A DNA stretch of 64,000 bases from an uncultured Psychrobacter sp. (GCF_947495825.1 NZ_CANMAH010000004.1:1-64000), one strand, 5' to 3'; counted from the first letter of the stretch, positions 1-9,858 are shown. Numbers and translations are program-made. The notes: generated from the sequence alone by a model not told the origin.

Positions 1-172
1 CTGTACTTTTTTACTTAGTTTACAACGGGTTATCTTCATAAAAGTAGTCTAGCATAGTGCTTATCTACTACAGCCCCTTTATTTATATATCGCAGACATT
101 ATTTCTTCTGCTTTTTTTCCGACTAGTACCAATCCTGATACTCTAAGACTACAAGGACTTGGGCTTTTCGCG

Positions 173-1279
173 GTGGGTTATTTGGCACGGCCCCTTGGTG
201 GCATTATTCTTGGACGTTACGGTGACATTAAAGGTCGCAAGACTACTTTATTAGTCAGTATGTCTATTATTGCAAGCAGTTTGCTGATAATGGCATTTTT
301 GCCAACGTATGCACAATGGGGCATGTTAGCTCCGATCCTATTTATCCTGCTTAGGATTGTACAGGGCATGGCATTTAGTCTTTACGTCCCATTGGCTTGG
401 GTTTTTGTAGCAGAGCATGTACCGCGGCAGTATCTATCAGTTGGCTGTAGTTATGTGACTGCAAGTTTTTTTATAGGCGTATTATTTTCTAATGCTTTTT
501 TTACATGGCTTACTGGTTCTATGACGCCTGAAGATCTGATTAATTATGGCTGGCGCGTGCCATTTTTTATCGCAGCAATACTAAGCTTTTTACCTCTACT
601 TGCATGGCGTTTTCTTGATGAGTCACCATTTTTTTTAGAGATGACAAAATCAAAACCCAATAGCCATAACGCTCAGCCGTTTATCCTACTCTTTAAGCAC
701 TGTAAGCATTCAATATTTATCGGTATGATGTTGAGTTTGATTATGTCTAGCATTACGACTGTCATCATACTATTGCTTCCAGATTTGATTGAATTACGGT
801 TTGCTTTAGACAAGGACTTATTTGGATTTTCACATAGTTTAGGCATTGTTTTTATGGTCTTTGGTTGTGTGTTTTATGGAATACTATCCAACTATCAAAA
901 TTTTGGTAAAATTTTAGTCGCTGGCTCTGTTTTACTGATTGCTCAAATGTTTGCGTTTTTTTACCATATGCAAGCTGGTGGTGACTATATTTTGATCATG
1001 TATGCCCTCTTAGGGTTTTTTGCTGGCATTATTGGCATGGTACCTGCTATTTTCGTACAGTTATTCCCCACCAATGTACGTCTGACAGGAATGGCGTTTT
1101 GCTACAATGTGACCTATGGTCTTGTAGGCGTGTCCGTACCTTTTGGTCTTGGCTACGCTACTACGTTTGTCAGCTTTTCACCTGCACTATATATCGCTTT
1201 TATCGGCTTAATTAGCATTATCATGGGATTTTATTTTTATAATCTGCCCGAATATAAAAGAATCAATCAGTTAATCTAG
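173..1279 (+). CDS. MFS transporter (metabolite:H+ symporter, ProP-like), 5' end damaged
   Basis: Inner-membrane major facilitator protein. The motif GRYGDIKGRK (residues 14-23) is the cytoplasmic loop 2-3 signature, and about ten further hydrophobic segments follow. Family members are normally 420-450 residues and begin with a first helix containing an EWYDF-like motif; here only 368 residues remain from the GTG at 173. The same frame stays open back to a TAG at 50-52, and the codons from about 80 (LYLYIADIIS) look like genuine MFS sequence, so coding begins upstream of 173. In the neighbouring frame, positions 60-100 read like the missing end of helix 1 (VLIYYSPF), which suggests a small deletion near position 95. 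Stop codons lie in both frames further upstream. Either a pseudogene or a gene whose start is misplaced; substrate unknown. Confidence 0.6.
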   Translation: MGYLARPLGGIILGRYGDIKGRKTTLLVSMSIIASSLLIMAFLPTYAQWGMLAPILFILLRIVQGMAFSLYVPLAWVFVAEHVPRQYLSVGCSYVTASFFIGVLFSNAFFTWLTGSMTPEDLINYGWRVPFFIAAILSFLPLLAWRFLDESPFFLEMTKSKPNSHNAQPFILLFKHCKHSIFIGMMLSLIMSSITTVIILLLPDLIELRFALDKDLFGFSHSLGIVFMVFGCVFYGILSNYQNFGKILVAGSVLLIAQMFAFFYHMQAGGDYILIMYALLGFFAGIIGMVPAIFVQLFPTNVRLTGMAFCYNVTYGLVGVSVPFGLGYATTFVSFSPALYIAFIGLISIIMGFYFYNLPEYKRINQLI

Positions 1280-1426
1280 CTTTGTCATTATTCATTTTAC
1301 TTATTGTATGATGACTTACTACTCTTGTTTTATAGACTGTTTAATCAAGCTTTAGGGGTAATGAAACAGTTGTTTCGTTATCTCTTGTACAAAACTTTAA
1401 AGATAAAATATTAAGGCTTAACAACC

Positions 1427-2398
1427 ATGGTTGATATGACCAATAAACGACTTTCAGTTGCTCCGATGATTGACTGGACGACGACGGATTATCGTTACTT
1501 TGCGCGATTATTTAACCCGCAAGTATATCTATACACTGAGATGATCAGCACTGGTGCACTTATTTATGGCAATCGTGCGCGGCACTTACGCTTTGATGCA
1601 TTAGAGCACCCTGTAGTACTACAACTTGGCGGCGCAGATATTGCCGAGATGACCCAGTGCGCCGAATTTGCTCAGCAGCATAATTACGATGAAGTCAATA
1701 TCAATGTTGGCTGCCCCTCTGACCGTGTACAACATAACAAAATCGGCGCCTGCCTAATGGCAGAGCCTAAAACTGTGGCCAACTTAGTAACGCACATGCA
1801 GGCGGCTGTAGATATTCCGGTGACCGTCAAACATCGCATCGGTATTGATGATTTTGACAGTTATGAGTTTATGGCAGACTTTGTAAAGACAGTAGCTGAT
1901 GTGGGTTGTACGCGTTTTATCGTGCATGCGCGCACAGCTTGGTTACAAGGACTGAGCCCTAAGCAAAACCGCGAAATACCGCCACTACGTTATGATGATG
2001 TTTATCGTCTTAAGCAGGATTTTCCAGAGCTTGATATTGAGATTAATGGTGGTATCGATACTGTCGCTGATATTGCCACGCACTTACAACATATCGATGG
2101 GGTAATGATTGGGCGAGCTTTTTATCAAAATCCTTATCTATTAGCAGAAGCTAATGCTTTATGGGATCATCCGTTACCTAAGCGTTCAGATATTTTAGTC
2201 AAGTTGTATCCGTATCTAGAGGAGCAGCTTACAAAAGGTGAGACACTATCGACGATGGCGCGGCATTACTTAGGGTTATTTCAAGGATTGCCAGGTGCTC
2301 GTAAGTGGCGACAGGCGCTAAGTGGTAAACCGCAGCTGACACTTGATGATATTAAAAAAGCCGCCGACGAAGTTTTGCAACTAAACCCTAACGCTTAA
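1427..2398 (+). CDS. dusA: tRNA-dihydrouridine(20/20a) synthase DusA
   Basis: FMN-dependent enzyme that reduces uridine 20/20a in the tRNA D-loop, using NADPH. The 323 residues align by eye with DusA along their whole length: the start RLSVAPMIDWT, YTEMISTGA, the catalytic-cysteine motif NVGCPSDRVQ (Cys96), VKHRIGIDD, the phosphate-binding INGGI and DGVMIGRAFYQNP near residue 230, and a C-terminal helical domain (MARHYLGLFQGLPGARKWR). DusB and DusC lack the NVGCPSDRVQ and SYEF segments in this form. The ATG at 1427 is preceded by a weak AAGG; an ATG three codons later is an alternative. It is convergent with the next gene, and the 34-bp gap holds an imperfect hairpin. Confidence 0.93.
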   Translation: MVDMTNKRLSVAPMIDWTTTDYRYFARLFNPQVYLYTEMISTGALIYGNRARHLRFDALEHPVVLQLGGADIAEMTQCAEFAQQHNYDEVNINVGCPSDRVQHNKIGACLMAEPKTVANLVTHMQAAVDIPVTVKHRIGIDDFDSYEFMADFVKTVADVGCTRFIVHARTAWLQGLSPKQNREIPPLRYDDVYRLKQDFPELDIEINGGIDTVADIATHLQHIDGVMIGRAFYQNPYLLAEANALWDHPLPKRSDILVKLYPYLEEQLTKGETLSTMARHYLGLFQGLPGARKWRQALSGKPQLTLDDIKKAADEVLQLNPNA

Positions 2399-2432
2399 TT
2401 TATTTTGTGTGTTTTGGTCGAGTATATTTTAC

Positions 2433-3215
2433 TCAACCAACTTGGGTTAGGTATTGCCACATAGCAACACCGTTATTAATAATGTGTAATAACATAGGTA
2501 GTACTAACGAGCCTGACTTGATACGCGCGTAGCAAAATACAAATGCTAGTACTACGATAGTAGTGATTTCATAAATACCGTACTGCAAGTGAATCACGGC
2601 AAAAATAAAGCTGGTTACGATACTCGCTAGCAGTGCGCCATTCAACTTCGCTGGCGCAAACTGCTCTGCAACAGCCGACCATAAGATGCCGCGAAAGACC
2701 AACTCTTCATATATCGGTGCGACAATCACCATCGCAAACACGAGCAACCACACCGAGCTGACAGACTGATATAAAGGATCTACAAAAACCAGTGGTGACT
2801 TATCTAAAAAATAGGTCAATGCTTGGCTGCCAATCATAAACAACAGCAGTATTCCAAACATACCAATGCCAACTGCCAAGGAAAATGGCTTAATCGCTAA
2901 ATATTCACGTATATCACCAGATTTTACACGTACAATCAAATAGCTCAGTGCCATCAGTAGTATGCAACTGATAATAATAGAAACACTTACTACTGTCCCA
3001 TCATTACTGCCAAAAAAGAATATATCTCCTATCGTTGTGCTTTTGGTAGCCGGCAGCCATAATCTGCCTGCGATATATACTCCCATCAACTGGCTGATAA
3101 AAAAAGCAATGACCATTCCAATGACAAGAGAAAATGCTCCCAAGCGCGAAAACAAAGCTGGACGCTTGGGTTGCGGTGTCACTGTATTATTTACAGCAGT
3201 AGCACGGTTTGACAT
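2433..3215 (-). CDS. CPBP family intramembrane metalloprotease
   Basis: Polytopic membrane protein of the CPBP (CAAX protease and bacteriocin-processing, Abi) family. Counting from the ATG at 3215, the conserved motifs are EELVFRG (Glu170, Glu171, Arg175), FAVIHLQ (His209) and LLHIINN (His244 and the Asn pair), the expected glutamate-histidine active-site set. About eight hydrophobic segments are visible. The longest open frame starts at a TTG four codons upstream; the ATG is preferred because it has a GAG at suitable distance. Substrate unknown: members may process prenylated proteins, peptides or bacteriocins, and nothing nearby suggests a bacteriocin locus. Confidence 0.8.
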   Translation of the reverse strand: MSNRATAVNNTVTPQPKRPALFSRLGAFSLVIGMVIAFFISQLMGVYIAGRLWLPATKSTTIGDIFFFGSNDGTVVSVSIIISCILLMALSYLIVRVKSGDIREYLAIKPFSLAVGIGMFGILLLFMIGSQALTYFLDKSPLVFVDPLYQSVSSVWLLVFAMVIVAPIYEELVFRGILWSAVAEQFAPAKLNGALLASIVTSFIFAVIHLQYGIYEITTIVVLAFVFCYARIKSGSLVLPMLLHIINNGVAMWQYLTQVG

Positions 3216-3283
3216 ATTGAGACTCAAAACAGTAACTTAATAACTCTCATAAATATTTGTGATATATAGTATTTGATCACCAA

Positions 3284-4171
3284 TTAAGATGACAATTGCT
3301 GCTCAATCAATGTTAATACTTGCTGCGCGACAGATTCTGGATGCTCAAGCGGAAACATATGACCACCTGCATGGGTTTTATAAGGAATACCTAAACGCTT
3401 TTGGATTTGCTGCGGGAAACGGCGTTTTAAAAATATACTATCCTCTCCAATAATGAGCGTCACTGGCGGCTTGGGCCTACGATTGGGTGACAACCAGTAC
3501 CAAGAAGGGTTGGTACGAAATACAGCAACCTCACTGGCTTTAGGAATGGCTAAAGTGACTTTGCCATCTGCACGCTCACACAAGCCATGCTGAATATAAC
3601 CTTCAAAGCTACGCTCATCGAAATTTTTAAAAAATCCCTTATGACGCATCTTTTCATAAGCCTCTTTACGACTATCCCAAACATCACGGCGGTTCTTAGA
3701 GATACCAGACGGTGACAGCTTATCCATCAGTCGATGATTCATTCGGGGCAACTTGTCAGCTGTTTTTGCGACATGCCATAGCAAGCTTGACTTGCCATAA
3801 ACCCAAGGCGGATCCATAAGTACTGCTTGATGAAATATTTCGGGGGCGCGGTACAACGCTTGCAGCGTACACATGGCACCAAGCGAATGACCCACTGCGA
3901 CTACTTGTGAGATGCCGTGTTTCTCACAGACAGTCTTTACACTATCGATGACTTGCTGGGTTAGACTACGCCAGTGATCATCAACAGGGTAATCTGGATC
4001 ATTACCTAACATCGGTATGTATTCAACCGTAAAAAATTCGGCCAACGCCTCAAAAAATGGCTGATAGACCGCACTTGGCATCCCGTTGGCATGGGCAAAA
4101 TGAATGACTGGTTTTTGGGTTATGTTAGATACAGGCAATGATGCAAAGGTCTGCAAATTGATTTCACTCAT
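3284..4171 (-). CDS. Alpha/beta hydrolase
   Basis: Alpha/beta-hydrolase fold protein of 295 residues. Visible landmarks are HFAHANGMP (24-32, oxyanion-hole strand), the nucleophile elbow VGHSLGAM with Ser96, the probable acid Asp244 in IGEDS, and the catalytic histidine in AGGHMFPLEHPE (His271). There is no signal peptide, so it is probably cytoplasmic. Substrate cannot be told from the sequence; esterase or lipase-like activity is the usual guess. It lies between a CPBP protease and sppA on the same strand, with 171 bp upstream that contain a perfect inverted repeat. Confidence 0.8.
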   Translation of the reverse strand: MSEINLQTFASLPVSNITQKPVIHFAHANGMPSAVYQPFFEALAEFFTVEYIPMLGNDPDYPVDDHWRSLTQQVIDSVKTVCEKHGISQVVAVGHSLGAMCTLQALYRAPEIFHQAVLMDPPWVYGKSSLLWHVAKTADKLPRMNHRLMDKLSPSGISKNRRDVWDSRKEAYEKMRHKGFFKNFDERSFEGYIQHGLCERADGKVTLAIPKASEVAVFRTNPSWYWLSPNRRPKPPVTLIIGEDSIFLKRRFPQQIQKRLGIPYKTHAGGHMFPLEHPESVAQQVLTLIEQQLSS

Positions 4172-4262
4172 GACAGGCTCTCATTGTTTCTGATAGAGGT
4201 TGCTTTTAAAAGATTGGTACTTGATTTAGTACTTTATTTATAATTTAAACTGACTATATAAC

Positions 4263-4294
4263 TGAGGCTGAGCATATAGCTATGCTCAGCCTCA
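4263..4294. repeat. Perfect 14-bp inverted repeat downstream of sppA
   Basis: Two 14-base arms (4263-4276 and 4281-4294) are exact reverse complements around the 4-base loop TAGC. The hairpin lies 50 bp past the sppA stop codon and before the alpha/beta hydrolase gene. It would be a strong RNA stem, but no run of T follows it on either strand, so it is not a standard intrinsic terminator. It may be a processing or RNA-stability element, or a terminator of unusual form. Confidence 0.6.
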
Positions 4295-4342
4295 TCAATC
4301 ATACACATTAAATATAATCCGTTCAAAATGAAAAAGGAACGT

Positions 4343-5404
4343 TTAACGCATCTCGATATTACCATCTTCTTGTGGCAATACATCAAGATTGATACTTGAA
4401 CCTACGCCCGCACCAAGCTTAACTGCGAAGCGATCCATGAACAGTTGGAACGGATCCATCGGCGTATAATTTACCACGTTATCTAACTTTAACTCTCTTT
4501 CCAAGCTTGCAATACTGCCTGATTGGTCTGCCAGTCCCAATGCAATAGACTGCTCACCAGTCCAAAATAACCCTGAAAACAAGTTGTTGGCCTCAGGATC
4601 TTTGAGACGATCACCGCGGCCTTCTTTTACGGCATTGATAAAGTGCTTATGAGTATTGGCAAGTACTTCTTCGACATGCTGCTCTTCATAGCTGCTAAGC
4701 GGACGTGACAAGCTTAGGATATCTTTATATTCACCAGCCGTAATGGTACGGTCTTTGACACCTACTTTATCCATCAAACCTTCGATATTATAGTTTGGCA
4801 TAATGACACCAATAGAGCCCACTAAGCTTGATGGATTTACATAGATCTCATCTGCTGCTGATGCAATATAGTAAGCACCAGAAGCACCGATATCACCAAT
4901 CACCGCATACAGCTTTTTGTCTGGGTATTGCTGACGTAGGTTCATCATAGTTTGCCAGATCTCATCTGACTGTACTGGAGAGCCACCAGGTGAGTTGATA
5001 TCAAGTGCCACTGCTTTTGAGTTATTGTTTTCAAATGCGCGCGTCAATGCTTTACTGATATCATAGGCATTTGCAGGATCAGCATTACTTATCGTACCTT
5101 GTAACTCAACCACAGCTAAATGCGGCTTACTGGTATCAATACCTTCTAGCCCAGATGGCGCATCATTACTACAACTACGACCTATCGTCAAAAATAGCAA
5201 TAAAATATAACCAAAAGTGAGCAGTTTAAAAAAGATGCTCCAACGCCTTGAGCGGCGCTGCTCTTCTACACTGGCTAATAAGGTTTTTTCAATAAGACGC
5301 CATTCTTGTCCATTTGGCTGGTTAGGCGATATTTGTTGCAATGGTGCCGGCTGATTTTCTGAATTATCAGGACGTTTGTTAGGGTCTGGCGGCCAGTTGG
5401 GCAT
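4343..5404 (-). CDS. sppA: Signal peptide peptidase SppA-type (S49 serine protease)
   Basis: Inner-membrane serine protease of family S49 (short, single-domain SppA form) that degrades cleaved signal peptides and small membrane fragments. The N-terminal 58 residues are polar and proline-rich, a single membrane helix spans about 59-76, and the protease domain follows. Catalytic residues visible are Ser175 in IGASGAYY and Lys227 in TAGEYKDI, the Ser-Lys dyad; INSPGG (136-141) and VGSIGVI (195-201) are conserved structural motifs. The 353-residue length matches the short class rather than the double-length E. coli SppA. AGGAAG precedes the ATG at good spacing. Confidence 0.88.
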   Translation of the reverse strand: MPNWPPDPNKRPDNSENQPAPLQQISPNQPNGQEWRLIEKTLLASVEEQRRSRRWSIFFKLLTFGYILLLFLTIGRSCSNDAPSGLEGIDTSKPHLAVVELQGTISNADPANAYDISKALTRAFENNNSKAVALDINSPGGSPVQSDEIWQTMMNLRQQYPDKKLYAVIGDIGASGAYYIASAADEIYVNPSSLVGSIGVIMPNYNIEGLMDKVGVKDRTITAGEYKDILSLSRPLSSYEEQHVEEVLANTHKHFINAVKEGRGDRLKDPEANNLFSGLFWTGEQSIALGLADQSGSIASLERELKLDNVVNYTPMDPFQLFMDRFAVKLGAGVGSSINLDVLPQEDGNIEMR

Positions 5405-5607
5405 ATAACTTCCTAGGTAAAAAGCGATCTAAAACAAGTAAAGATGGGTATAGAAAATAAGTATAATAAAAAAGTTGAATACATGAATGATCGGTATGGC
5501 TAGGTCATTTAGTATGGTGGTGTTTTCGTCAAGGTTCAATAGTGAAAACGTGAAATGTCATCATACTATGATGTTGATAATAGATGTTAGCAGTAATGGC
5601 TTCATTT

Positions 5608-8607
5608 TTATGGTAAAGCATCAAAACGTAGCGCTATCTCCAAGGTCTTACGATCATAAGTAATTATCTCATCAATCTGTTGCCGGTTTAATATGTCAAT
5701 AGTCACCTGTGACGTACTGTGACCAAGCCACTGCGTAGGATAACCTGAGCTCGTAATATCTGCAAATGAATCAGCTGAACACAGCAGTGGCCACATTTGC
5801 CACAGACGCTGATGAGTATCTGCGTTTAAAATCGTGCTTGCTTGAAACGTCTCGTCTTGATAGGTATCTCCTTGGTGAGATTGTTGCCTGATATTCGTTA
5901 CTGATACAGTTGGGATAAACGTTTGAGCAGTTGCCTGTAATGACTGCTGCGGGTCATTGACATCGTATCGAACGACACGAATTGGCTGCTTGCTAGCAAT
6001 CGCTATAGTACAATCCCAAACGCTACTATCATCGATGTCATGCCAGCCTGTTATGGCCTGTAGTGCCATATCATTGTTGTCTAGCTGCCACGTTTTACCT
6101 TGCTCGCAGCTTTGCGCGCTAATCTTGATGGTTCGCGCAGATTGATTGCGCTCTAGAGATAGCTGCTGATAAGCTGTCCAGCGCTCGTAACGACCTGCTT
6201 GCCAATACTGATTGATTGGCGTAGTTTGATTTAATTGTAAGACGCTCATTGGTAGCAGCTCAGCGTTTTTAGAGCTGCTTTTAATCTTGTTATCTTGCTG
6301 TTTAGCAGACAAAGTATTGGTTAGCGTCGGCACGCTGGTTTGTACAACGACACCTTCTAACTGTTTAACCGATAACGTTCGCAGTTGTTGTACTAAATTT
6401 GCAGTGATATCATCCGCAGTCATTGTGCTTGGCATTGTTCTTGTACCATAGGGCCTATGATCTGCTAAAAATAGCCAATAAACAGTATCTGAAGCTGCTG
6501 CTCTTTTACCATTATTTTTATTATTGTTTTTAATAATACTACTGCTATCCATGTGTTGACGTGTTACTGGGTACTGCAATAGAGTCGCGCTTAAATACTG
6601 GTCACCAGTTGGTAATATATATAAGGTAGGTGTTGTCGCTAAGCTCTGCTGATTGGCATATACTGTCATCACCAACAAGCTTAGAGGCGGTAATGCTAGC
6701 CCGCGACTAATAAGCCCGCGCGGTAGCAACCATGGTACCATGATCAGTAGCGCCATCAGCAATATAGCCATATTCACCGGTGTATACAGCCAAGCGTCCG
6801 ATAACGCTGACAATGACGTTAACCACGCTATCAGTTCATGCAGGCTTGCAACCATCATACTTACCAATGCCCAAATACCATCTGCTATAGCGGGTAATAA
6901 CAGATAGCAAAGCCCTGCTAACAGATTCAAAGGTACGATGACCCAACCGAATAAACCAATAGCAAATAGGTTGATAAACAGCCCCCAAAGCGAGGCTTTG
7001 CCAAACAATAATAACGTAATAGGCAGTAACGCGATAAATAACCAAAACTGCAATTTAAATACGCGTTTACCAGCCAGCCTTATCTGAGTCAGTAAAGTAC
7101 CACTTACATGGTTGTTATGAACAGTGTCATGTCGATACTGCCCTGAAGCTGCTTTATCTTGCTGATGTGAGGCGTCGTCATATTTTAATAATAATGCCAC
7201 TGCGATAAACGATAACCAGTAGCCTGCTTGCCATAATACATAAGGATCAAACCAAGCCATGAGTACTGCGATCGCAAGTAACACACGCATGGTACTAATC
7301 GGCAGTAGCGTTAATCGTACCGCCCCTATTGCTAATAGCATCCATGCAGTACGTGCAGCTGGTACATCGAACCCTGTAAATAAAGCATAGATAAAAGCGA
7401 CACCAATCATGACCCACCAACGCACCTGCCAGCGCGGTATATTACGATACAGCGTAGGCCACTGGTAGTTTACCAACCAAACTGCTGCACCTGCGAGCAT
7501 GATAGCCAAAAACAAAACATGCGTACCAGAGATAGCCAACAGATGCGAGATGCCAGCCAGCTGGTATAAATCTTTAGTGTCACGATTGATTAAGCTACGA
7601 TCACCTGTTAGCAAACTTAAGGTTACCACTTTTGCTTGCTGCTCTGATGTCGTTTGCTGCAGCCAATCTACATAAAAATGCTGACGCAGCTGCCAACGCC
7701 ATTGATCAATACGAGTACGCAAACTGCTAAGAAATGAGTCAGAGACATTATCCAAAGCAGTGATTGTTGATGAGTTGCCTAGCGCTCTGATGGGCTCACC
7801 AGTGGCAATAATAGCAGCCATACCATCAATGTGACGTCCTCTAAGCCAGCGATAGCTGTCAAAACCTGTTGGATTATTGATGGTTTGCTCAGAGGTAGCC
7901 AAAGGTGCAAGCTTCAAAGTCATAAACAGCTGATCACCAGGCTGTAGATTATTGAGATTGGTTATCTGTGTGTTATTAGAAGTTTGATTAGGATATACAT
8001 TGAGCAACACGCGATGTTCTAGGCTTTCATCGCTATCGTAATTTATGTCTTTATTATATAAGTTGCTATTACTTAGGCTATTATTAATATAGGCTAGCGT
8101 TTGCGCTTGTAGCTCTTGCACAGTTAATTTGGAAACCAACGGCTCAATTGCCTGCAAAGTTGCCACTTGCCGATAGCCACTATTCATCGCAGGGTCGTAT
8201 ACGCTATCGCTAATGCCCTCTATAGTTACCCATGCGCGTACCTGCGTAGTCTCAGTAATTTTTGTAGCTTCTGCTCGCTGATAGGCAGATAATGCTTGTA
8301 GTGCACTGCCGATAATCAGCATACTAGCTATGGCAGTCATCATTAGATAACGGATAAACTTAGAGAATGCGGTGGTATCTTTTGTTCGATTTTTATGAAG
8401 GGAGTGATTGCTGACTGATGATAGCGCTGCACTGCGTTGGAGAAGAAAAAGAAAAGTTATCGTTGTTACGGTCAACGAAAGCCAAATAAAAGAACTTGTG
8501 ATAGACAAGTTAAATGGTAATAGTCTATCTTGAGCAAAGTCCATAGTCCCTATTGATAATACGCCTACCATCGCTATAATGCTTGAGATGCCAATCGCCC
8601 AATACAT
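5608..8607 (-). CDS. comEC: DNA internalization-related competence protein ComEC/Rec2
   Basis: Large inner-membrane channel that carries single-stranded DNA into the cytoplasm during natural transformation. An N-terminal hydrophobic and DUF4131-like region (about 1-300) precedes the ComEC competence core, recognisable from LSLLTGDRSLI and LAISGTHVLF near residues 330-365, followed by many membrane helices to about residue 650. The final 350 residues occupy the position of the metallo-beta-lactamase-like domain, but I see no HxHxDH metal motif; this part is degenerate and rich in Q, S and T. The start was moved from a GTG at 8613 to the ATG at 8607, which has AAGGAG five bases upstream. Length about 999 residues. 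Confidence 0.87.
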   Translation of the reverse strand: MYWAIGISSIIAMVGVLSIGTMDFAQDRLLPFNLSITSSFIWLSLTVTTITFLFLLQRSAALSSVSNHSLHKNRTKDTTAFSKFIRYLMMTAIASMLIIGSALQALSAYQRAEATKITETTQVRAWVTIEGISDSVYDPAMNSGYRQVATLQAIEPLVSKLTVQELQAQTLAYINNSLSNSNLYNKDINYDSDESLEHRVLLNVYPNQTSNNTQITNLNNLQPGDQLFMTLKLAPLATSEQTINNPTGFDSYRWLRGRHIDGMAAIIATGEPIRALGNSSTITALDNVSDSFLSSLRTRIDQWRWQLRQHFYVDWLQQTTSEQQAKVVTLSLLTGDRSLINRDTKDLYQLAGISHLLAISGTHVLFLAIMLAGAAVWLVNYQWPTLYRNIPRWQVRWWVMIGVAFIYALFTGFDVPAARTAWMLLAIGAVRLTLLPISTMRVLLAIAVLMAWFDPYVLWQAGYWLSFIAVALLLKYDDASHQQDKAASGQYRHDTVHNNHVSGTLLTQIRLAGKRVFKLQFWLFIALLPITLLLFGKASLWGLFINLFAIGLFGWVIVPLNLLAGLCYLLLPAIADGIWALVSMMVASLHELIAWLTSLSALSDAWLYTPVNMAILLMALLIMVPWLLPRGLISRGLALPPLSLLVMTVYANQQSLATTPTLYILPTGDQYLSATLLQYPVTRQHMDSSSIIKNNNKNNGKRAAASDTVYWLFLADHRPYGTRTMPSTMTADDITANLVQQLRTLSVKQLEGVVVQTSVPTLTNTLSAKQQDNKIKSSSKNAELLPMSVLQLNQTTPINQYWQAGRYERWTAYQQLSLERNQSARTIKISAQSCEQGKTWQLDNNDMALQAITGWHDIDDSSVWDCTIAIASKQPIRVVRYDVNDPQQSLQATAQTFIPTVSVTNIRQQSHQGDTYQDETFQASTILNADTHQRLWQMWPLLCSADSFADITSSGYPTQWLGHSTSQVTIDILNRQQIDEIITYDRKTLEIALRFDALP

Positions 8608-8613
8608 CAGCAC

Positions 8614-8927
8614 TCCTTACGTGATGGCTTATCAAATTTACACTCAGACTTGGATAACACTGAAAAGATAACTATAGACAGACCTATATCATACGTCATT
8701 TGTTTGGTTGTTTATTAACTTACATTAGACGACTAAATACCGATGATAGCATTATTAACGGTATTACCCTATACTATTTAACATATCGCGACTGCTTCTA
8801 TTGATAACCACTCGTCCTATTATTCTATCGACAATTTATCTTTACTGACGATGTTTTCGAATATTGTTAAATACTAAACCCTTGTACTCTTCTGAGTGAA
8901 CTGTAGATAACGAACAAAGGCAAACCT
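8614..8927. other. Intergenic region between divergent comEC and DUF2062 genes
   Basis: AT-rich, about 314 bp, between two divergently transcribed genes, so it should hold both promoters. I see no strong inverted repeat, no convincing promoter hexamer pair and no small open frame with a ribosome binding site. Confidence 0.4.
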
Positions 8928-9503
8928 GTGCCCCAAAAACGTCTCAAAAGTCTCCTACCCACGCCCGAAAAGATCTTAGAGAGCCGCTCTTTAAAGCTAT
9001 TTGCGCCGCATTTGGCTGATCCACGTTTATGGCAATTTAATCGCCATAGTTTGAATAAGGCGGTTTATATTGGGGTGCTTAGTGCATTTTTTCCGTTACC
9101 AGGACAGATGTTACTGGCGTTGATTGGTGCGCTTATTTTTCGTGCTAATGTACCGATGGCCCTTGGTTTGACGTGGATCACTAATCCTCTGACTACGCTA
9201 CCTATCTTTTATGCAGGTTATTACGTTGGCGCCCATATTATGGGCGAGCCAATGATTAGCTTACGAATAATTGGAAGGATGATTGCTGACTTTAGCTTAT
9301 GGGTACTGGCAAATGGTGCCAATCCATTCATTACTTATCGTGGTACAGTGTCATTGACTGCGTTTTGTTTAGGACTGACGCTGCTAGCCGTGGTGACTAG
9401 TCTTATTTGTGGTTTAACCTTTAAGGCGATCTGGCGCTATAAAACAGTGACAAGCTGGCAAAAGCGTCAAAAAGAGTCTTCAGATAAACATCCAAAGACG
9501 TAG
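8928..9503 (+). CDS. DUF2062 domain-containing membrane protein
   Basis: A 191-residue membrane protein of the DUF2062 family, function not established. Family landmarks are the polar N-terminus with LADPRLWQFNRHSLNKAVYIGV (split: LADPRLWQ near 27-34, then HSLNKAV), the motif FFPLPGQM near 55-62, and TWITNPLTT near 81-89, followed by two or three further hydrophobic segments and a basic tail. The start is a GTG at 8928, with AAAGG at 8916-8920. It stands alone, convergent with the next minus-strand gene. Confidence 0.8.
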   Translation: MPQKRLKSLLPTPEKILESRSLKLFAPHLADPRLWQFNRHSLNKAVYIGVLSAFFPLPGQMLLALIGALIFRANVPMALGLTWITNPLTTLPIFYAGYYVGAHIMGEPMISLRIIGRMIADFSLWVLANGANPFITYRGTVSLTAFCLGLTLLAVVTSLICGLTFKAIWRYKTVTSWQKRQKESSDKHPKT

Positions 9504-9546
9504 TAGTAGTAAAAGGTATCTATGTTAAGTGTTTTGTTTAAAAACA

Positions 9547-9858
9547 CTACTCTTCTTGGTCTTTATTTATAGCGTCAACGACTTGATCGGTAAAATTATC
9601 ATTCATCACTAAGATATCTATCACTTCCTTATCTTTGAGTAACGTATAACGTTTTCCTGTAGCGCTGTCTTGAGCTTTTAGATCATAGTCAGCACCAGCA
9701 AGCGTAATAGCGTCAAAAGCGGGTGTGAGCAACTCTATTTGCGTCTGTCTATCGATCGTCTCAAAAAGCGTTGGATCAATATAGTCCTTTAACGGATCAT
9801 TGCCTTCTTCAGCGCTACCAAAAGCAGAAACTGGATCATCGTTTTTATTATCATTCAT
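9547..9858 (-). CDS. Hypothetical protein, acidic, 103 residues
   Basis: I do not recognise this protein. It is small and acidic, without signal peptide or membrane helix, and the middle part (residues 37-90) alternates short hydrophobic strands with charged turns, as in a small folded domain. AAGGA eight bases before the ATG supports translation. It lies downstream of lolD on the same strand with a 76-bp gap and could be co-transcribed with the Lol genes, but nothing in its sequence ties it to lipoprotein export. Confidence 0.6.
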   Translation of the reverse strand: MNDNKNDDPVSAFGSAEEGNDPLKDYIDPTLFETIDRQTQIELLTPAFDAITLAGADYDLKAQDSATGKRYTLLKDKEVIDILVMNDNFTDQVVDAINKDQEE

